A model generated the notes under the pieces. That model did no database searches. It was not told the DNA's origin and was given only the letters and a program-made list of their open reading frames with translations. A DNA stretch of 64,000 bases from Tetrahymena thermophila SB210 (lineage: Eukaryota > Ciliophora > Oligohymenophorea > Hymenostomatida > Tetrahymenidae). Made by a program: the position numbers and the translations under genes. Positions 51,000 to 64,000 of this stretch are shown here, in pieces; position 1 is the first letter of the stretch, and every line of letters starts with the position of its first letter. The stretch covers positions 186,001 through 250,000 of the forward strand of contig NW_002476319.1 of the NCBI RefSeq assembly GCF_000189635.1. The letters are read 5' to 3'.

Positions 51000-53900
51000 A
51001 TGAGATAGAATCTTTTTCAAAACAACAACAGTAATAATTATAGACTCGGTAAATCTCCTCGTCCAGTGGCAAGTATAACTAAAACTTATTTTATTTAGAT
51101 ATGTTCTTTTATTTTAGTTGAATCTATTTAGATATTAAAGTTACTGTTAAAATACTTAGATACTCAGTTTTATAGTTAGAAGAAGTAATCAAATATTGTA
51201 GAGGATTAGCGTAAAAAAATTATATATACCTATTTTTATATTCATCTGATACGTTTGATTGATTGATAGCCTTTTATTTTTTTGTTTGTTTACAAATAAA
51301 AAATAAATGGATAAAAACTACACAATAAAAGTAAACAAATTTAAATTAAATAATAATAAAATTAGTAAGCAAAGCATGGCAACTCATAGACACTGTTGAT
51401 AGGCACTTATCTAATTCGAATAGAGATGAAAAATTTTTTTTAGAAATCAATCAAGATAGGAATGAGATGATTAGCTAATTGAGCTTAATTAATAGTATTT
51501 ATAGTGTAAAATAGGAAAATTTAATTAAGTAATACAAAAAGGGAGAAGACTTCAATTCAAAATTCAACAATAGCTCTACTTATAAGAATGACGTTTCGAA
51601 TGAATTACTTTAGAAGCTTAACGAAGTCATTGATTTGAACGAAAAGGAAATTTATAAATAAGAAAAAGAAATTCAATAGCTTGATTAGCAAGTTCCAAAT
51701 GCAACTAACTATTAGGATAACCTTAGGGAAATAGATAGATTAAAGTAACGAATAGTGTTAGAAGAAATGGAAATCAAATCAATTAAATAGTCAATTAATG
51801 TCCATAAAAAGTAATCTTTAATATCTGACACTCATAGAGATACAGAGCAGTTTACAATATAGATATTATCATAAGAATAAGAAAACTTGGAAACAGCTAA
51901 AAAAATACATGAACAATTGACAATCAAGTTTTTAAAAACTGAGAATTAAATTATGGAGTATTAAGAAAAGATAATAAATGCAGAAGAGGAATTTTAGCGA
52001 CTTTAGGAAATTCTGTAGCAAGTAAGTCAATAAAACTAGCTATAAATGTAGTAGAATATGCAAAATGCAGCTCAATAGGAGTAGCTTATTAGAAAGTATA
52101 GATCTGTTTTACAAAAAGAGAAGTCTTTATTATAAAATATGAGTGCAAATAAAAAAACAGAATAAGCTCATATTCAAAAATATTACGAAGTACTAGATCA
52201 TCTAAAGGAAAAGAAAAGAGAAAAGGATGAGTATATTGGATTTTTTGACTTTGCTCTCTCAAAAGCAAATGAAGAACTCAGAAAACGCTGTCTTCTTGCT
52301 ATGACAGTTAACAAAAAAAAATTTATGAAAAGATTTCCTGAAGAAGCTGAGAGATATACCGAATCGTAGAATTTTGAATAAAATATAGCTATTGAAGTGA
52401 AACAAAATATGGAAAATATAAAGAGATTTTCATCGATTGAATATCACGATTAAAAAGTCAAAGAAGTAAAAAACGAAAGAATGAAAACTGAATAAGATAT
52501 GCAATAAAGTAAACATCCACTTAATGGAACAGAATAGTACTATGTATAACCTTCGAGAAGAATAAAAACAGATAATAATTAAGATTCAGAATATGACTCA
52601 TAAAAAGATGAAGTTTACAATAATAAAATAAATAAAAGTGCATTTTTAGATGAGGATGACAACGATTTAAATTTAAAAAATAACAATAGCACCTTTTTAC
52701 CACATTTCCCAACTTCAAAGAGCAATAAAAGTAATCCATCTGAGTTTTCAGGGGTCAAAAAGCTTAGGAGCTAAAGCAATCACATAAATGGCCTGCCATT
52801 TTATTAGAATCCAGCAGCAAATCCTCTAAGCGTTAAAAGAAGCCTTGATTATAACAAGCTTCCAAAAAACAATTTTCTTTACAATACACCTGCAAGAAGC
52901 AACAAAAAATACGATTAAACTTAATCAGTTTTGTTACCTAAATTAAATACATGGAAGGTAGAAATTTAAAAACCAAGTTAGGCAGACCTACATTCAGAAT
53001 AAGAAAGTTCTACTTAGGTAAATGGTGTCCCTGAAAAAGGAGTGCTAAAAATACAAAGAGAAGAAGATGGTTCAGAGTATTTTGTAATAAACAGTAATAG
53101 CAATTCGTAAGAGAAGCTAAATTTAAAAGTGAAGATCTTAGGTGAGAAAACATCTAGTGAAACAGATGGAGAAAGCCAACCATTCTCTGCCAATTAAAGT
53201 AACTAATCTCCATTTAAAAGAAAATTAAAGAGAAAAATAGAAATTTACTAAATGAATCAGGAATAATTGCTTAGAAATCAAAATAGATTAGATATTCATA
53301 GCAGTGATATATATATTAAAAAAAATGAAAACTCTTACAATTAAACTCCTTAAAACCCTAAGTATATTAAAAGGTAGCTTTCACCGATTTAATCTAAATA
53401 AAACCTTCCTAAGGACTCATTAAATGACTCAATAAATTATAATAATAGTTAAATATTATATTCAGAAAAGAAAAAACCAAAAAACCAGAATGATTTCAAT
53501 AGCTCTTACTTAGATTAAGGAGAAGGATAAATAAACTATAAAAATATTTAGAAATACACATAAAGAGCAATTAATGAAGAGAGTTTAAGTTACAGGCCTA
53601 AAGTTAGATCCATTTCACCTTTACCAAATAAAAATTATAGTAGTGTCTTAAATAGCGGAAGCGATACTAAAAACTCATAAAAAAATATCACCAACAATTC
53701 TAACAAACAAAGTACAAAAAATCTTACAAAGAATAATTCTTTCTTAGAATATGTTGAATAGAGTCAAATTTCTAAGAGTAAATTAAAAGATTATTTTTAT
53801 CATAAATAAATATAATAATTCAATTTTAATTCTATTATATAGACTCTCCTTTAAAAGAACATACAAACTCAGTAAACTAAAACAGAGTATCTCCTTAATA

Positions 53901-56900
53901 TTCATCAATCCATGAAATTATATCTAGAAACAACTCAAGCATTTAAGGAAGCATCCCTGAAGATATATAAAGTTATTCTAAGTAAAATATTAATAAAATT
54001 AATTCAATATAAGATTTTTTTTATCTAGCTAAAGGACTTAAAGAGAAGGAAGTAATAAGCATCCTGGTTTAAAACCTTATTTTGAATAGATATATACTTA
54101 TAATAATTAAGTTAAAAGCGGAAGATCTTCATCACTTGCACAGTAAAGTAGTGGTAAATCTTCACCATTCAGCAAAAGAAAGTTAAAAAGAAAAAATAAT
54201 GCCTAAAATAAAATTAAAGAGATTGAAAAAATTTATAACCACGATTTATCATCAATAGAAGCATAACCCTAGAATAATATGTCTAGAAACAATTCTTAAA
54301 AAATTAACAACAAAAGTAGAAGGGGCTCCGCTTCAATTTAAGAAATTATTAGAAAAAGCTAAACAAGTGGCTTTTATAATGACAGAGAGAGCTAAATAAG
54401 CAATCAAAGACATCTAAACTAATCCTTTTATAGATCAAGAAGCAATACAAGAAATGGTTAATAACAAAAAATAAATTTATCCAAAACAACTGACATGAAA
54501 AGAGAATAGAGTAAAAATTCATCAAAACATTCTAGCTAGAGACAATCACCACAAACAAGATAGTAAAACTAACAATACTCAAAGCAGAGCACTAAGAATT
54601 TAAACACAGAATAAAGTGATTTTACGTTTGCTGAAAATCGTTAGAGCTAGAATAAATCTGATTCTCAATCAAGAACTAAAGAAGCTTTTGCGAAATAACA
54701 CAAAGATGAGGTAGATGATTAAGATGCAGTTTTAGAAAATAAATCTTTTGTTAAAAAATAATCATCTCAAACTTAAAATTAATAATAGAATTCTTAAGTC
54801 CTTGAAAAATAAAATTCTACTCAAAAATAATCAAGCAAATTTTCAGATTAATAAAGCGAAGCTGATTAGTGTGAATATTATTCTGAAACAGCTCCTATCA
54901 AAAAACCTAATAACTTAGAAAAAAATTCAAAATCTAAACAAACAAGTTCAGTCGAATAGTAAAATTAAAATACCTAAAAAAACCAATAAGCAGATACAAA
55001 TTCTACAAACTAATTTTCAAATAAATAAACTCCTTATTAAAATGAGGTAACTCCACAAAAATAAAATGTTGATTCACCAAAATAATAGACTAAATAAGAA
55101 AAAGATGTTTCATATGATTCAGAAACAGTGAATGTAAGAAGCAGCAATAAATAAAATTAACAAAAAGACCTAAAGCTATAATAGCAATAATCAGCCGAAA
55201 AGTAGTTTACTTAACCTCAATAAAGTTAAAATAATGTTCCTTAAGTTGAAAAATAATAGTCTTAACAATAAAATTAGTCAAAACCCCATAATGGAAATCA
55301 ACAATCTGAATAGGATCAAAGCTAAAAGCCTGAAAGTAAATAATCTACTCAAGTATAAAAAGCACCATCCAGCAGAGATACTGTTGAAGGAAAAAATGAA
55401 CAAGCTATAAAAAAATAAAATTCTTCAAGTTAAAATTAAAATTAATCACAAAAAACATAAGCATAAACATAGCCAACCTCTAATAAGCCTTAATAGAAGT
55501 AAGAAGAATCAGAATATGAAGAATCTGAATATGAAACTGAATAAAAGCAATAATAACAGCCATCTCAAGCTCAAAAATCTTAAATAAAATAAGATTAATA
55601 AGCTGCATAAAGTTAAAATAGCAAAAATTAGGCATAAGTTTAATAATCGTAAGTGCAATAACCTACTATTAAGTAATAAAAATAGTAAGAATAATTTGAA
55701 TATCAAGTTTAGGAATAATAAAGTGAAAAGACAAATTAAAAATAACCAAATTAAAAATCTTAGGAGAAATAAGAATTTAATTAGCAAAAATATGATTAGG
55801 ATGTAAATAAATAAAATGGCTAGAAATAGAATCAAGTAACTAGTACTCAAGCATAAAAACCTGCTAATCATCAATAAAAAAAATAAGAAGCATCTGAGTA
55901 TGAAGAATCTGAATATGAAACTGAATAGAAAGCTCCTTAATAATAATAAAATTAAGCATAATAGAAAACTAAATAAGACTAAGCATAGTAAAATAAAGTT
56001 GTAGTCCCGGAGAAATAAATAAATCACAGCGAAAATAAATCTCAAACACAAAATAACTAAGAATAACAGCCTCTTGTAAAATCATAATAAAAAGACTCAT
56101 AAACTGAAGAATATAAATAGAAGGTATCTTCTTCACAATAATCTTCTTAGGTTTAGTAACAATAACCTAAATAAGAAGAAATTAAATAAAATGATTTACA
56201 AAGTTAAGAAAAATAAAATAACTAAAACAAAAATTAATCTTAAACCTAAAAAGCTTAAACATAATAACCTGTTGTTAAAACCTAATAAAAACAGAATGAA
56301 TCAGAATATGAGGAGTCCGAATATGAAACTGAATAACCCTAAAATTAAAAACAAACTAATTAAGCATAATAGCAGGCATTAAAATAATAATAATAATCAA
56401 ATAATTAAGATGCTAGTAAAAATAAATAAACTAGCTAAAATCAAACTCAAGTATAAAAAACTTAAGCATAATAACCTACAATAAAATCTTAATAAAATCA
56501 AGAGGAATCAGAATATGAAGAATCTGAATAAGAGACTGAATAAAATAAAATTAAGTAACAACCTTAGTCTTAAAATTCTATTGTGAAATAGGAATTAAAA
56601 AAATAGAGCAGCTAATAAAATGGATAGGTGTAAAATGAACAAAAATAAAATGAAAAATAGCCTTAAACATCTTAGTTTTAGCAACCAGCTTCTAAACCTT
56701 AATAAACACAACATGAAATTGTTAAAAATTAGTAGCAAGTTAAATAAGAAAATTCAAACATAAAAAATTCATAAGAGAAGAACAATAACTAGAATTAAAC
56801 TTAGGTTCAATAATCTTAGAGCTAGAAAAAAGATCCTTAGGTATAGTAAAATAAATAAGAATCTGAGTATGAAGAAGAATCTGAAGAAGAACCTATTAAA

Positions 56901-59900
56901 AATGTTTAATAAAAATAAATAGAACAATCTAAAGTATAAAAGAATTCAACCTAATAAAAATTAGAGCCTGTAATATAGTAAAAAGATTAACTAAAATCAT
57001 AATAAGATTAAGTTGCTTAATCTTAAAAAGTTGATTAGAAATAACCAAACTTTTAAAATTAGAATACTTAGAATCTTAATTAAAGCTAAGGTTAAAAAAG
57101 TTAACCCGATTAAACAGCTGTTTAATAATAATAATAATAATAATAATAATAGAAAAGTTAAGAATAACCTAAATAGCAACTAGAAAAAGATGTTTAACAA
57201 TAGCAAAAGAATGCTAGTAATAGCGAAGCATAAGATTAAAATGCTAAAAAAAGTACTTAGTAAGTTAATCCATAGTAAAATCAAGCTACAATATAAAACT
57301 AAGATTAAGTCTAACACTAAATTTAGTCACAGAAAGCCTTAGAGAAAGCAACTAATTAACAAAATTAAGTATAAAATTCGCAAATAAAATAAGGATAAGT
57401 TTTGGAAAAACAAAAATCTGTAGCTGATTAATAAAGTTAGCCTGCTATCGAGTAACAGAGTAAGTCAGAAACTAAATAAGAAAAAAAATTATAATAAGAT
57501 AATCAATCTCATAAAGAGCAAGTAATTTAGAAAAATGTAAACTAAACAGCCAACTAACAAAACTAATAAAAACCATAACAAAATTAAGAAGAGTCTGAAT
57601 ATGATGAATCAGAAAGTGAAAGTTAATAAAAAATAACTTTTTAGAAAAACTAAGTTGACTAATAAAAACATCTTGATAAAACAGTAGCTTAGTAAGAAAA
57701 TAAAACTAATAGTTCATAAAATTAAGAAATTCAAAAAAACTCTGCTGTAAAAAGTTTGCTAAAATAAAATAATACTTCGTTAGAAAATTAATCTAAATAA
57801 AGCGAAGTTAAATTGCAAACAGAAGAATTAGCATCATAATAGAAATCACCTGAGATCAAAAATAACAATGAATAGAATAAGCTAGAATAATCTAAGGTTA
57901 ATCAACATTCATAAAATCCTTCAAAACCTGAGTAATAATAAATTTTACCTCAAAATAATGGATAACTATCCTCATCTTAAAAGCAAATTTAATAGTAACC
58001 TAAATAAAACATCCCTAATAAACATTAATAAAATGAAGAAGAGTCTGAATATGAAGAATCTGAAGCAGAAGAAGATTTAAATTAAAAGTAATAGAAAACT
58101 CAAATATAAAATAATAATTAATCTAACAGTAATGTATAACCAAATAGTCAAGCAAATACTTAAATAAAAGTATAGCCTTAAAATGGTAATCTTACCTAAA
58201 ATAATTAAAAAGATAATCAATAAAGCTAACACAATTAAATTTCGTAGCCTTTAGAGAAGCATGACCAATAAATTCAATAACATTCTGCAGTAAAAAACTA
58301 AAATTCATAAATTTAATTACCATAACAAAGTTAAAATGTTTAAAAGAACGAAGAAATATAAAAATAAAACTCATAATAAAATAGTTAAATAGCTTAAAAT
58401 TAAAATTAAATGAAGTCTTCATAGCCAATTTAATAACAAGCCCAAGTTTAAAATAAAAACTAGAAATAATAAAATTAATCTGAATATGAAGAAGAGGAAT
58501 CAGAAAATGAAATTGAAGCCGTGAAACAGTAACAGGCTAAGCCTGCTCAGTAAGAAGCTTAAAAATAAGGTCACACTGATGGAAGTTAAATTAAATAAAA
58601 TAGTTCAGCTACTTAAGACAATGATAACAAATTGAAGTCTTCTTAATAAAACCATAATGACATCTAAAATAGTAAAAACTTACAGCAAGGCTAATAAAGT
58701 TCTAACTTATAATAAAATAGTAATATCACTTAAAATAAAATCTAATAAGATCAGCCATCTCAATCTATATAATCATAAGCATAAACGTAAAAAGAAAAAG
58801 AAACAGAAGCTGCTAAGAAATAATAATAATCAAACCCACCTAATTTAGAAGATTAAAAATAAAATCAAGTTTAAGGAAAAGTTGTTTTAGAAAATGATAG
58901 CAAACTGAAATCTTAATAGAATTAGAATGAAAACTAAAATAGTAAAAATTAATAATAAGCTTAACAATAATAATAAACATCAAGCTAATAATCAAATGGC
59001 AGCAATACAGTTTAAAACTAAGCTTAAAGTAAACTTCAACAACCGCCTTCGTAAAAGGAATCTGAATCTGGGTAGAAAACATCATAAGTAAATCTTCCTA
59101 AGTAAGAAGATTAAAAGTAAATTTAAGCTTAAGGAAGCTAAGTTAAATAAAATGGATCTAATATTTAAGACAATGATAAAAAATAAAATATTTAATAAGG
59201 CTAAAATGATAGTTAAATCAATAAAAACTAATAGCAAGTATAACAATAAAGCTCAAACTAACAAGCAAATAGTAATAAAGAGTAAAATTAAAGTAAAGAT
59301 AAGCTATAACAATCTTAGATGTAAAATAAAGCTTAATAACAAAAAAATGAATCTGAGTATGAAGAGGAGTCAGAAGAAGAAGAAAAATCTAAGTAGAAAG
59401 CTCCATCAGTTATTCCTCCTAAGCAAGAAGCTTAAAAATAAAACTAAGTTTAAGAAAGTTAGGTTAAACAAAATAATTCTGTCGTTTAGGATAATAGTTA
59501 GAAATAAATTTAATAATAATAAGCTACAAGTTAATAACAAAACTCAAATATGCAATAAAATAGTAATATTTAATAGAATTAAAGTTAAATAAAACAAGTT
59601 TAGCCTATCTAGTAACAAACCTAAGTATAAAACAAAGCTCAGACGTTGCAAAGTCAAAATGTGCAATAAAATAGCAATGTTTCTTAAAACTAAAGTTAAA
59701 TAAAGCCTTCTTAGCCTGTTCAATAATAACAATTATAATCTTAAGCATAAAATAAAGCTTAATAGCAGTCTGAATATGAGGAAGAGTCAGAATATGAATC
59801 AGAACCTAAGACTAAAGTTTAATAGACTAAACCTACTCAACAAAGTTAATTATCAAATGTTAATGTAGCTAATCCTTTATAGAACAATAATTAAAAATAA

Positions 59901-60560
59901 GGCTAATAAAGCACAGGCTCTTAAGTAAAGCAGCAGGAGTAGTAACCGCAATCCTAAATTAAATAAAATTAAAATGTATAATCAAAACCTGCTGTTTAAT
60001 AGCAGTAAACATAATAAGCATAGCCAAAAAAATAAGATGAAGAAAGCGAGTATTCATATTACAGTGATGAGGAAGATGAAAAAAGCAATCAAAAACCTAT
60101 ACAGTAACAATAAATAAATAAAAATAACTTACCAGCTTCATAGTAAAATAACAGTTAAGGTTAAGTGGTTAAAAATGATCTTAGCAAAACAGCTAATTTT
60201 GGGTAATCAAGTTAATTGCCTTAATAATAATCTTAGATAAAAAACTAGCAAAATCAAATATAACAAGCAAATAAAAGCAATTTAGAGCCCCAACAATAAA
60301 TTTAAAACTAAGGCTAAGCAACTCAAAATAATTTTAATACAACAGCTAAATTCGGATAACCTAACTAAGCACCTCAGCAATAGCCTTAACAAAACAATTA
60401 ATAATAGAACTAAGCATAACAGTAAATTTAAACTCGTAAAAGGTAAGATACCATAGACATTGCTAAAGAAACTAGTATGATGAAAAATAACTTAAACAAT
60501 AATCAATAGAATAAGTAATAGGAGGCAGAAGAATCCGAATACTCGTACTACAGTGATTGA
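51000..60560 (+). CDS. giant coiled-coil and Q-rich repeat protein, about 3082 residues
   Basis: Five exons, 51000..51072, 51118..51210, 51366..53777, 53843..53981 and 54029..60560, join in frame and end with TGA. The last exon alone is 6.5 kb open. Residues about 55-390 are coiled coil (KQEKEIQQLDQQ, NLREIDRLKQRIVLEE, EEEFQRLQEILQQ) ending in a more conserved-looking segment (EKDEYIGFFDFALSKANEEL, then KKKFMKRFPEEAERY). About 390-1100 is Ser/Asn/Lys-rich. From about 1100 to the end it is Gln/Lys/Asn-rich, and an acidic-tyrosine motif, ESEYEESEYETEQ or variants, recurs about a dozen times, the last at the very C-terminus (EESEYSYYSD). No membrane segment or enzyme domain. I infer a structural or scaffold protein; the family is unknown to me. 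The start is the first ATG in the first exon. The first intron's donor could instead be at 51050, also in phase. Confidence 0.8.
55506..60560 (+). repeat. recurring coding motif ESEYEESEYETEQ in a Q-rich array
   Basis: The coding motif (E/N)ESEYEESEYETEQ appears at 55506, 55887, 56298, 56505, 56859, 57591, 58035, 58479, 59349, 59772 (degenerating later), 60039 and 60528, all in the same frame. Between them lie variants of Q-rich linkers such as QAQQPxxKxQQK. Spacing runs from about 200 to 870 nt, so the array is irregular. Earlier copies are closest to each other; later ones drift to EEEESE or SYYSDEEDE. Confidence 0.8.
57123..57151 (+). repeat. TAA trinucleotide run coding polyglutamine
   Basis: About nine TAA codons in a row followed by TAG, inside the giant gene, encode a run of Gln. 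In this genetic code a TAA microsatellite is a polyQ tract. It is likely length-variable. Confidence 0.75.
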
Positions 60561-61933
60561 ATGAGTGTAAAAAAATGATTAATAAAAATCTTGTATATAA
60601 TATAAAATTTTAACAAAATAAAAAAAAAAATTATTAAAAATTTGAACTAGAAAATTTAAAAAATTAAATAAATTTAAAGATTTTTGTTTGCTTTTTATTT
60701 AATATTTGTTTTTTAGTTAATTGAATTAAGCAATTTAATAAAGTTTATTCATAAAATTATTTAATTAATTATGTGTGTTGAAATAAATTAAAATTGAATA
60801 ATAATTTTAAATACTTTAATTTGTACTTAAAATAACAGAATTTAATAAATGAAATAAATAAAAATATTTATCGGTCTACTTAATCAGAAAAATAAATGAA
60901 TTCTAAATTCTTAACAAGTGATAATGTGTATTTATTAGTTAGAGTGATGAAATATTCAGCGCTTGTTTATAAAAGATATTTCTATAGTAGATTTTGCTTT
61001 AGAATTAATTTTATATTGATAATATTTTTTTAAAGTTAATCATCTGTTCTCTCTCTTTAAATTCATAAATATTTAATTATAATTTTTATTAAATATTTGG
61101 TCCGAATTCATTATTAATAAGATTTTTAATGAAAGAAATGACCAAAATTAAAATTTTTCTTTGTTTTGTTAGTAGTAGAGAAAGATATGAAAAATGAAAG
61201 AAAATAGCTAAACAGCAATAAATAAATTTACTGATATAAATTAAATTAAAAGGAAAAGAAATTAATTAATAAAAAAATAAATACATCTTTTGACGCAAGT
61301 AAAAACAAGATATTTATTTACTAATGCATGAATTTAATAAAGAAGACAATCAAATAGCTAGCTAGCCAAAAAATAAATATACGTTAAAATTAATTAAAGC
61401 AAGCGGGGAGATATCTATTAAATTATTAGTTTTTATTAAGAAATGAATGAATGAGTGAATTAATTGAATTAAAGAATAAGTAGTTGTTTCTTGAATATTG
61501 GCTGCACTTGCTCAGAAAATAAAATAAATAATTATAAATTTATAATTGCGCGATATCCGCCAAACACATATTGAATAATTAGTTATTTATTAAATTGATT
61601 AATTAATAAATTGGGTTATTGATATTGAATAATTAATTAATAAATAAATTAATATATTTAGGAAAACATTAAATTTTAATTCTAAAAATAAAAAATAATA
61701 AATAAAATTAATAAGGCTTAGTTTATATTATTAATAAATTTCGCAAACAAAAGTCAGAAAAAAAGGGTTAATACTCATCACATAAAAAACTTAAAACTAA
61801 AAATTATTAAACTCAATTAAAACAAAAACCATCAAAAGAGATAGAGGGCAATAATAGCAAGTAAAGAAGAGTAAATAAACAACACACATAGATAGATAGC
61901 TCTTATTGAATTGCTTAAAGTGTTAAGAATCAA
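60561..61933. other. intergenic region
   Basis: About 1.37 kb between two plus-strand genes. The right part (61260-61930) has many short repeated tetranucleotide patterns (AATG/AATA-like) and slightly higher G+C, probably promoter and leader. No gene is supported. Confidence 0.5.
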
Positions 61934-62608
61934 ATGAACCAAAGAGACTCAGTCGAAAGCTGCTACCAGAGAAACAGTACTCAATAAACCTAACGAAGCA
62001 ATACTACCTATTAAATTGCTACTGATAATTATATACATCATTTTGAGCCAGCTATTTCTCGAGTAGAATTTGGCAGCGCTGATAGTTACATTACACCGCC
62101 TGCAAGATAATTAGAGCAGTTAGAATAAAAAAATTCTTGGTTTCATCCTCCTAAAAAGTCCAAAAAATTTGTGAGAAGATATCTTGATTCTAGCGAAATG
62201 CAACAAATATCAAAAAAATTAAATTTTTTCGACGATTCTCTCACAGGACAAACAATATCATCATCTGATTCTTCATAAAGTTAACAATCATAAAATATTG
62301 GATTCTCTGTTGGAGTCGTAAATGAAAGAGATTAAATAGATAGTTTAGAATTAACTAACGCATACTCAACGCTAAGTATCAGTAATAATAATCCATAAAA
62401 TTAAAACCAATCTAGTGTAAGCAGCGTGCACAGTAATGGAAATACATATTTTAATAAAAATCGTAATAGCACTGGCAGCAATAATTACAGCCACTAATAT
62501 CCCGGACAATAAAATATTTAAAATTATTCTGTAAATTATAATAATAACAATAATTATAAATACACAAAAGCTCCAAGCAATCCAGAAAGTATTTTAAAAT
62601 TCAGATGA
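61934..62608 (+). CDS. small S/N/Q-rich protein, function unknown
   Basis: Single exon from ATG to TGA, 224 residues. The middle part (FHPPKKSKKFVRRYLDSS, then EMQQISKKLNFFDDSLTG) looks ordered and basic. The rest is Ser/Asn/Gln/Tyr-rich, with SSSDSSQSQQSQNIGFSVGV and a poly-Asn stretch near the end (YNNNNNYKYTKAPSNPESIL). No signal peptide or membrane segment. I do not recognise a family. In-frame TAA/TAG Gln codons and the balanced composition of the middle part support coding. Confidence 0.65.
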
Positions 62609-64000
62609 AAAATTCAAGATTATTTTTTAAATAAATTAGGTAAAATTTTGCTTTTATTATAAAAAACTTAGTATTTTTACCTATTTTTAATTGAAATATC
62701 ACTCAATCAATAAATAAATAAAGAACAACCACAATGAGTGAATGAATGAATGACGATGATTGAAACTAATTTATTTAGCTAAAATATTAATTATTTTTTT
62801 ATTCTCTCAAAAAAACAAACAAACATACATACATACATATACAACAATAATTAGTAAATCCTACCAATAATTTTTTATAGTAGCTTACTATATAAAAAAA
62901 ATACCGCTGCCTGTACATTATCAATTATGCTAAACTTAGTCATAGACACAATAATAATTAACAATAGAAATAAATTAAAGATGATTTTTGAGCTAATATG
63001 GCGTAAAAAGCCAGCCTTAAAATTAACAAAAATAAACAATTAAGGACAATCATCATATCTTAAGAATAATAATACAAATAACCTTAATAATATGGTTTGG
63101 CTGAATTTTTCCTTCTGAAGAATAAATAATATGGTAAATATAAATAAAGTTTTAAGTAAAATAAGAATAAAAATACAAAAAAAGTGCATTAAAGTTATAT
63201 GCTTATAATTTTATAAGGATATAAATGTATTCTATACTAAATATATTAATAAATATCCATCCATCTATACAACTACTTACCAACAAAAATACCTACCTAA
63301 ATATCAATCTATCTCATAACTAACTAAATCTTATAAAATTATAAAGTATATAGATGATTTCAATTAAAAATTACTCGTATTAAAATCCATTTTATATAAT
63401 CCAACATGTTAGTTTCTCAATCTATTTTTATATTCTTTCTACTTTGCAAGTGTACTGTCTATCTATTAATCTTTGTGTTTTATAGTTTTACTTGAAATTT
63501 TCATTTCATAATTTATTGATTGATTTTTAAAATAAATAATTGATGCTTGCTTTTCATGTAAAATAAGATTTGGCAAATAAAATTTTAAATTTAAATTTAT
63601 TAACCAATTAAGAGTGTGAAATAAAGTTGGTAATTAACAATATTTTTTATTAATATCACAAACACTATTTTAAATTTATTTCTTATTTTCTAATTTAAAA
63701 AAAGCAATTAAAATATTTTTATTTATTCAAATTGTTCATTTTTTATGTAAATACAAATTTTTATTATATTTTAAAATTGTTTGTTAATTTTTTGAAGAAT
63801 TTTTAAAAAAGAATTCGATCTATTTGTATGAAATTTATTCTATTTTTATTTATTTAAATTTATTACAAAGAATTGTTTTTAAAAATTATTTTTCATTTTA
63901 AAAAATTTAATTTTTAACACTTCTCTATTTTAAATATTTGCAATTATTTAAATAGTTTGTTTAAATATATTGTTATCAATAATTTATTTTATACAACTAT
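62609..64000. other. 3' flank with tetranucleotide repeats, to window edge
   Basis: Noncoding-looking except for the doubtful frame at 62998. Short runs of tetranucleotides are frequent: GAATGAAT near 62740, ACAAACAA/ACATACAT near 62815-62840, and TCCATCCATC and ACCTACCT near 63257-63300. The last 500 bases are nearly pure A/T. Confidence 0.45.
62998..63357 (+). CDS. doubtful small open reading frame
   Basis: ATG to TGA, 119 residues in the ciliate code, starting MAQKASLKINKNKQLRTIII. The first 55 residues have plausible composition (K/Q/N/Y), but the rest runs through tetranucleotide repeats. No recognised domain. It may be a real short gene, a 3' exon, or chance openness in AT-rich DNA with only one stop codon. 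Confidence 0.2.

Noticed and set aside
55509-56051. Long Leu/Phe-rich frame on the minus strand
   Set aside because: It is the complement of the Q/K/N-rich coding repeat: TAA and AAT codons read backwards give Leu and Ile. The plus-strand frame is open for 6.5 kb with a conserved motif.

Overview
The window looks like a stretch of a ciliate macronuclear chromosome, most likely Tetrahymena or a close relative. Long proteins read through only when TAA and TAG are taken as glutamine and TGA is the sole stop: DRG2, DRC3, XPD/ERCC2, ALG10, PPP1R21 and histone H2A all come out full length this way. The DNA is extremely AT-rich. Introns are mostly short (about 45-220 bp), AT-rich and GT...AG. Starts usually sit in A-rich AAAATG-like contexts. 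No tRNA, rRNA, CRISPR array, transposon or telomeric repeat was found.

Layout: 2-3352 (+) is the end of a large Q/N/S-rich protein cut by the window edge. 3871-5257 (-) is the GTPase DRG2. 5874-8184 (-) is DRC3, a nexin-dynein regulatory complex subunit. 8972-12091 (-) is an intronless 1039-residue protein with TPR-like helices. 13202-14392 (+) is a secreted pectin-acetylesterase/Notum-type hydrolase. 14924-15562 and 16990-18393 (+) are two RING/TRAF-type zinc-finger genes. 19682-23039 (+) is the TFIIH helicase XPD in 15 exons. 23729-25876 (-) is a leucine-rich-repeat gene whose repeats are carried on exons of almost exactly 90 nt. 26530-27886 (+) is an unrecognised 344-residue protein. 28716-30444 (+) is the glucosyltransferase ALG10. 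30750-32240 (+) is an unrecognised Q/N-rich protein. 32728-37461 (-) is a 1433-residue LRR plus coiled-coil protein. 38824-41012 (+) is a membrane-anchored metallophosphatase. 42620-45674 (-) is a PPP1R21 (FERRY subunit) homologue. 46430-46831 (-) is histone H2A. 48346-49737 (+) is an EamA/DMT-type transporter. 51000-60560 (+) is a giant coiled-coil and Q-rich protein of about 3082 residues with a recurring acidic-tyrosine motif. 61934-62608 (+) is a small S/N/Q-rich protein.

The genes are ordinary nuclear housekeeping, ciliary and trafficking genes, each apparently its own transcription unit. No operon or pathway cluster is evident. The most unusual items are the giant repeat protein at 51000-60560, the regular 90-nt LRR exons, and a few diverged tandem repeats between genes. 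Exon boundaries were worked out by eye from reading frames, splice consensus and remembered family sequences, so individual boundaries may be off by a few bases.
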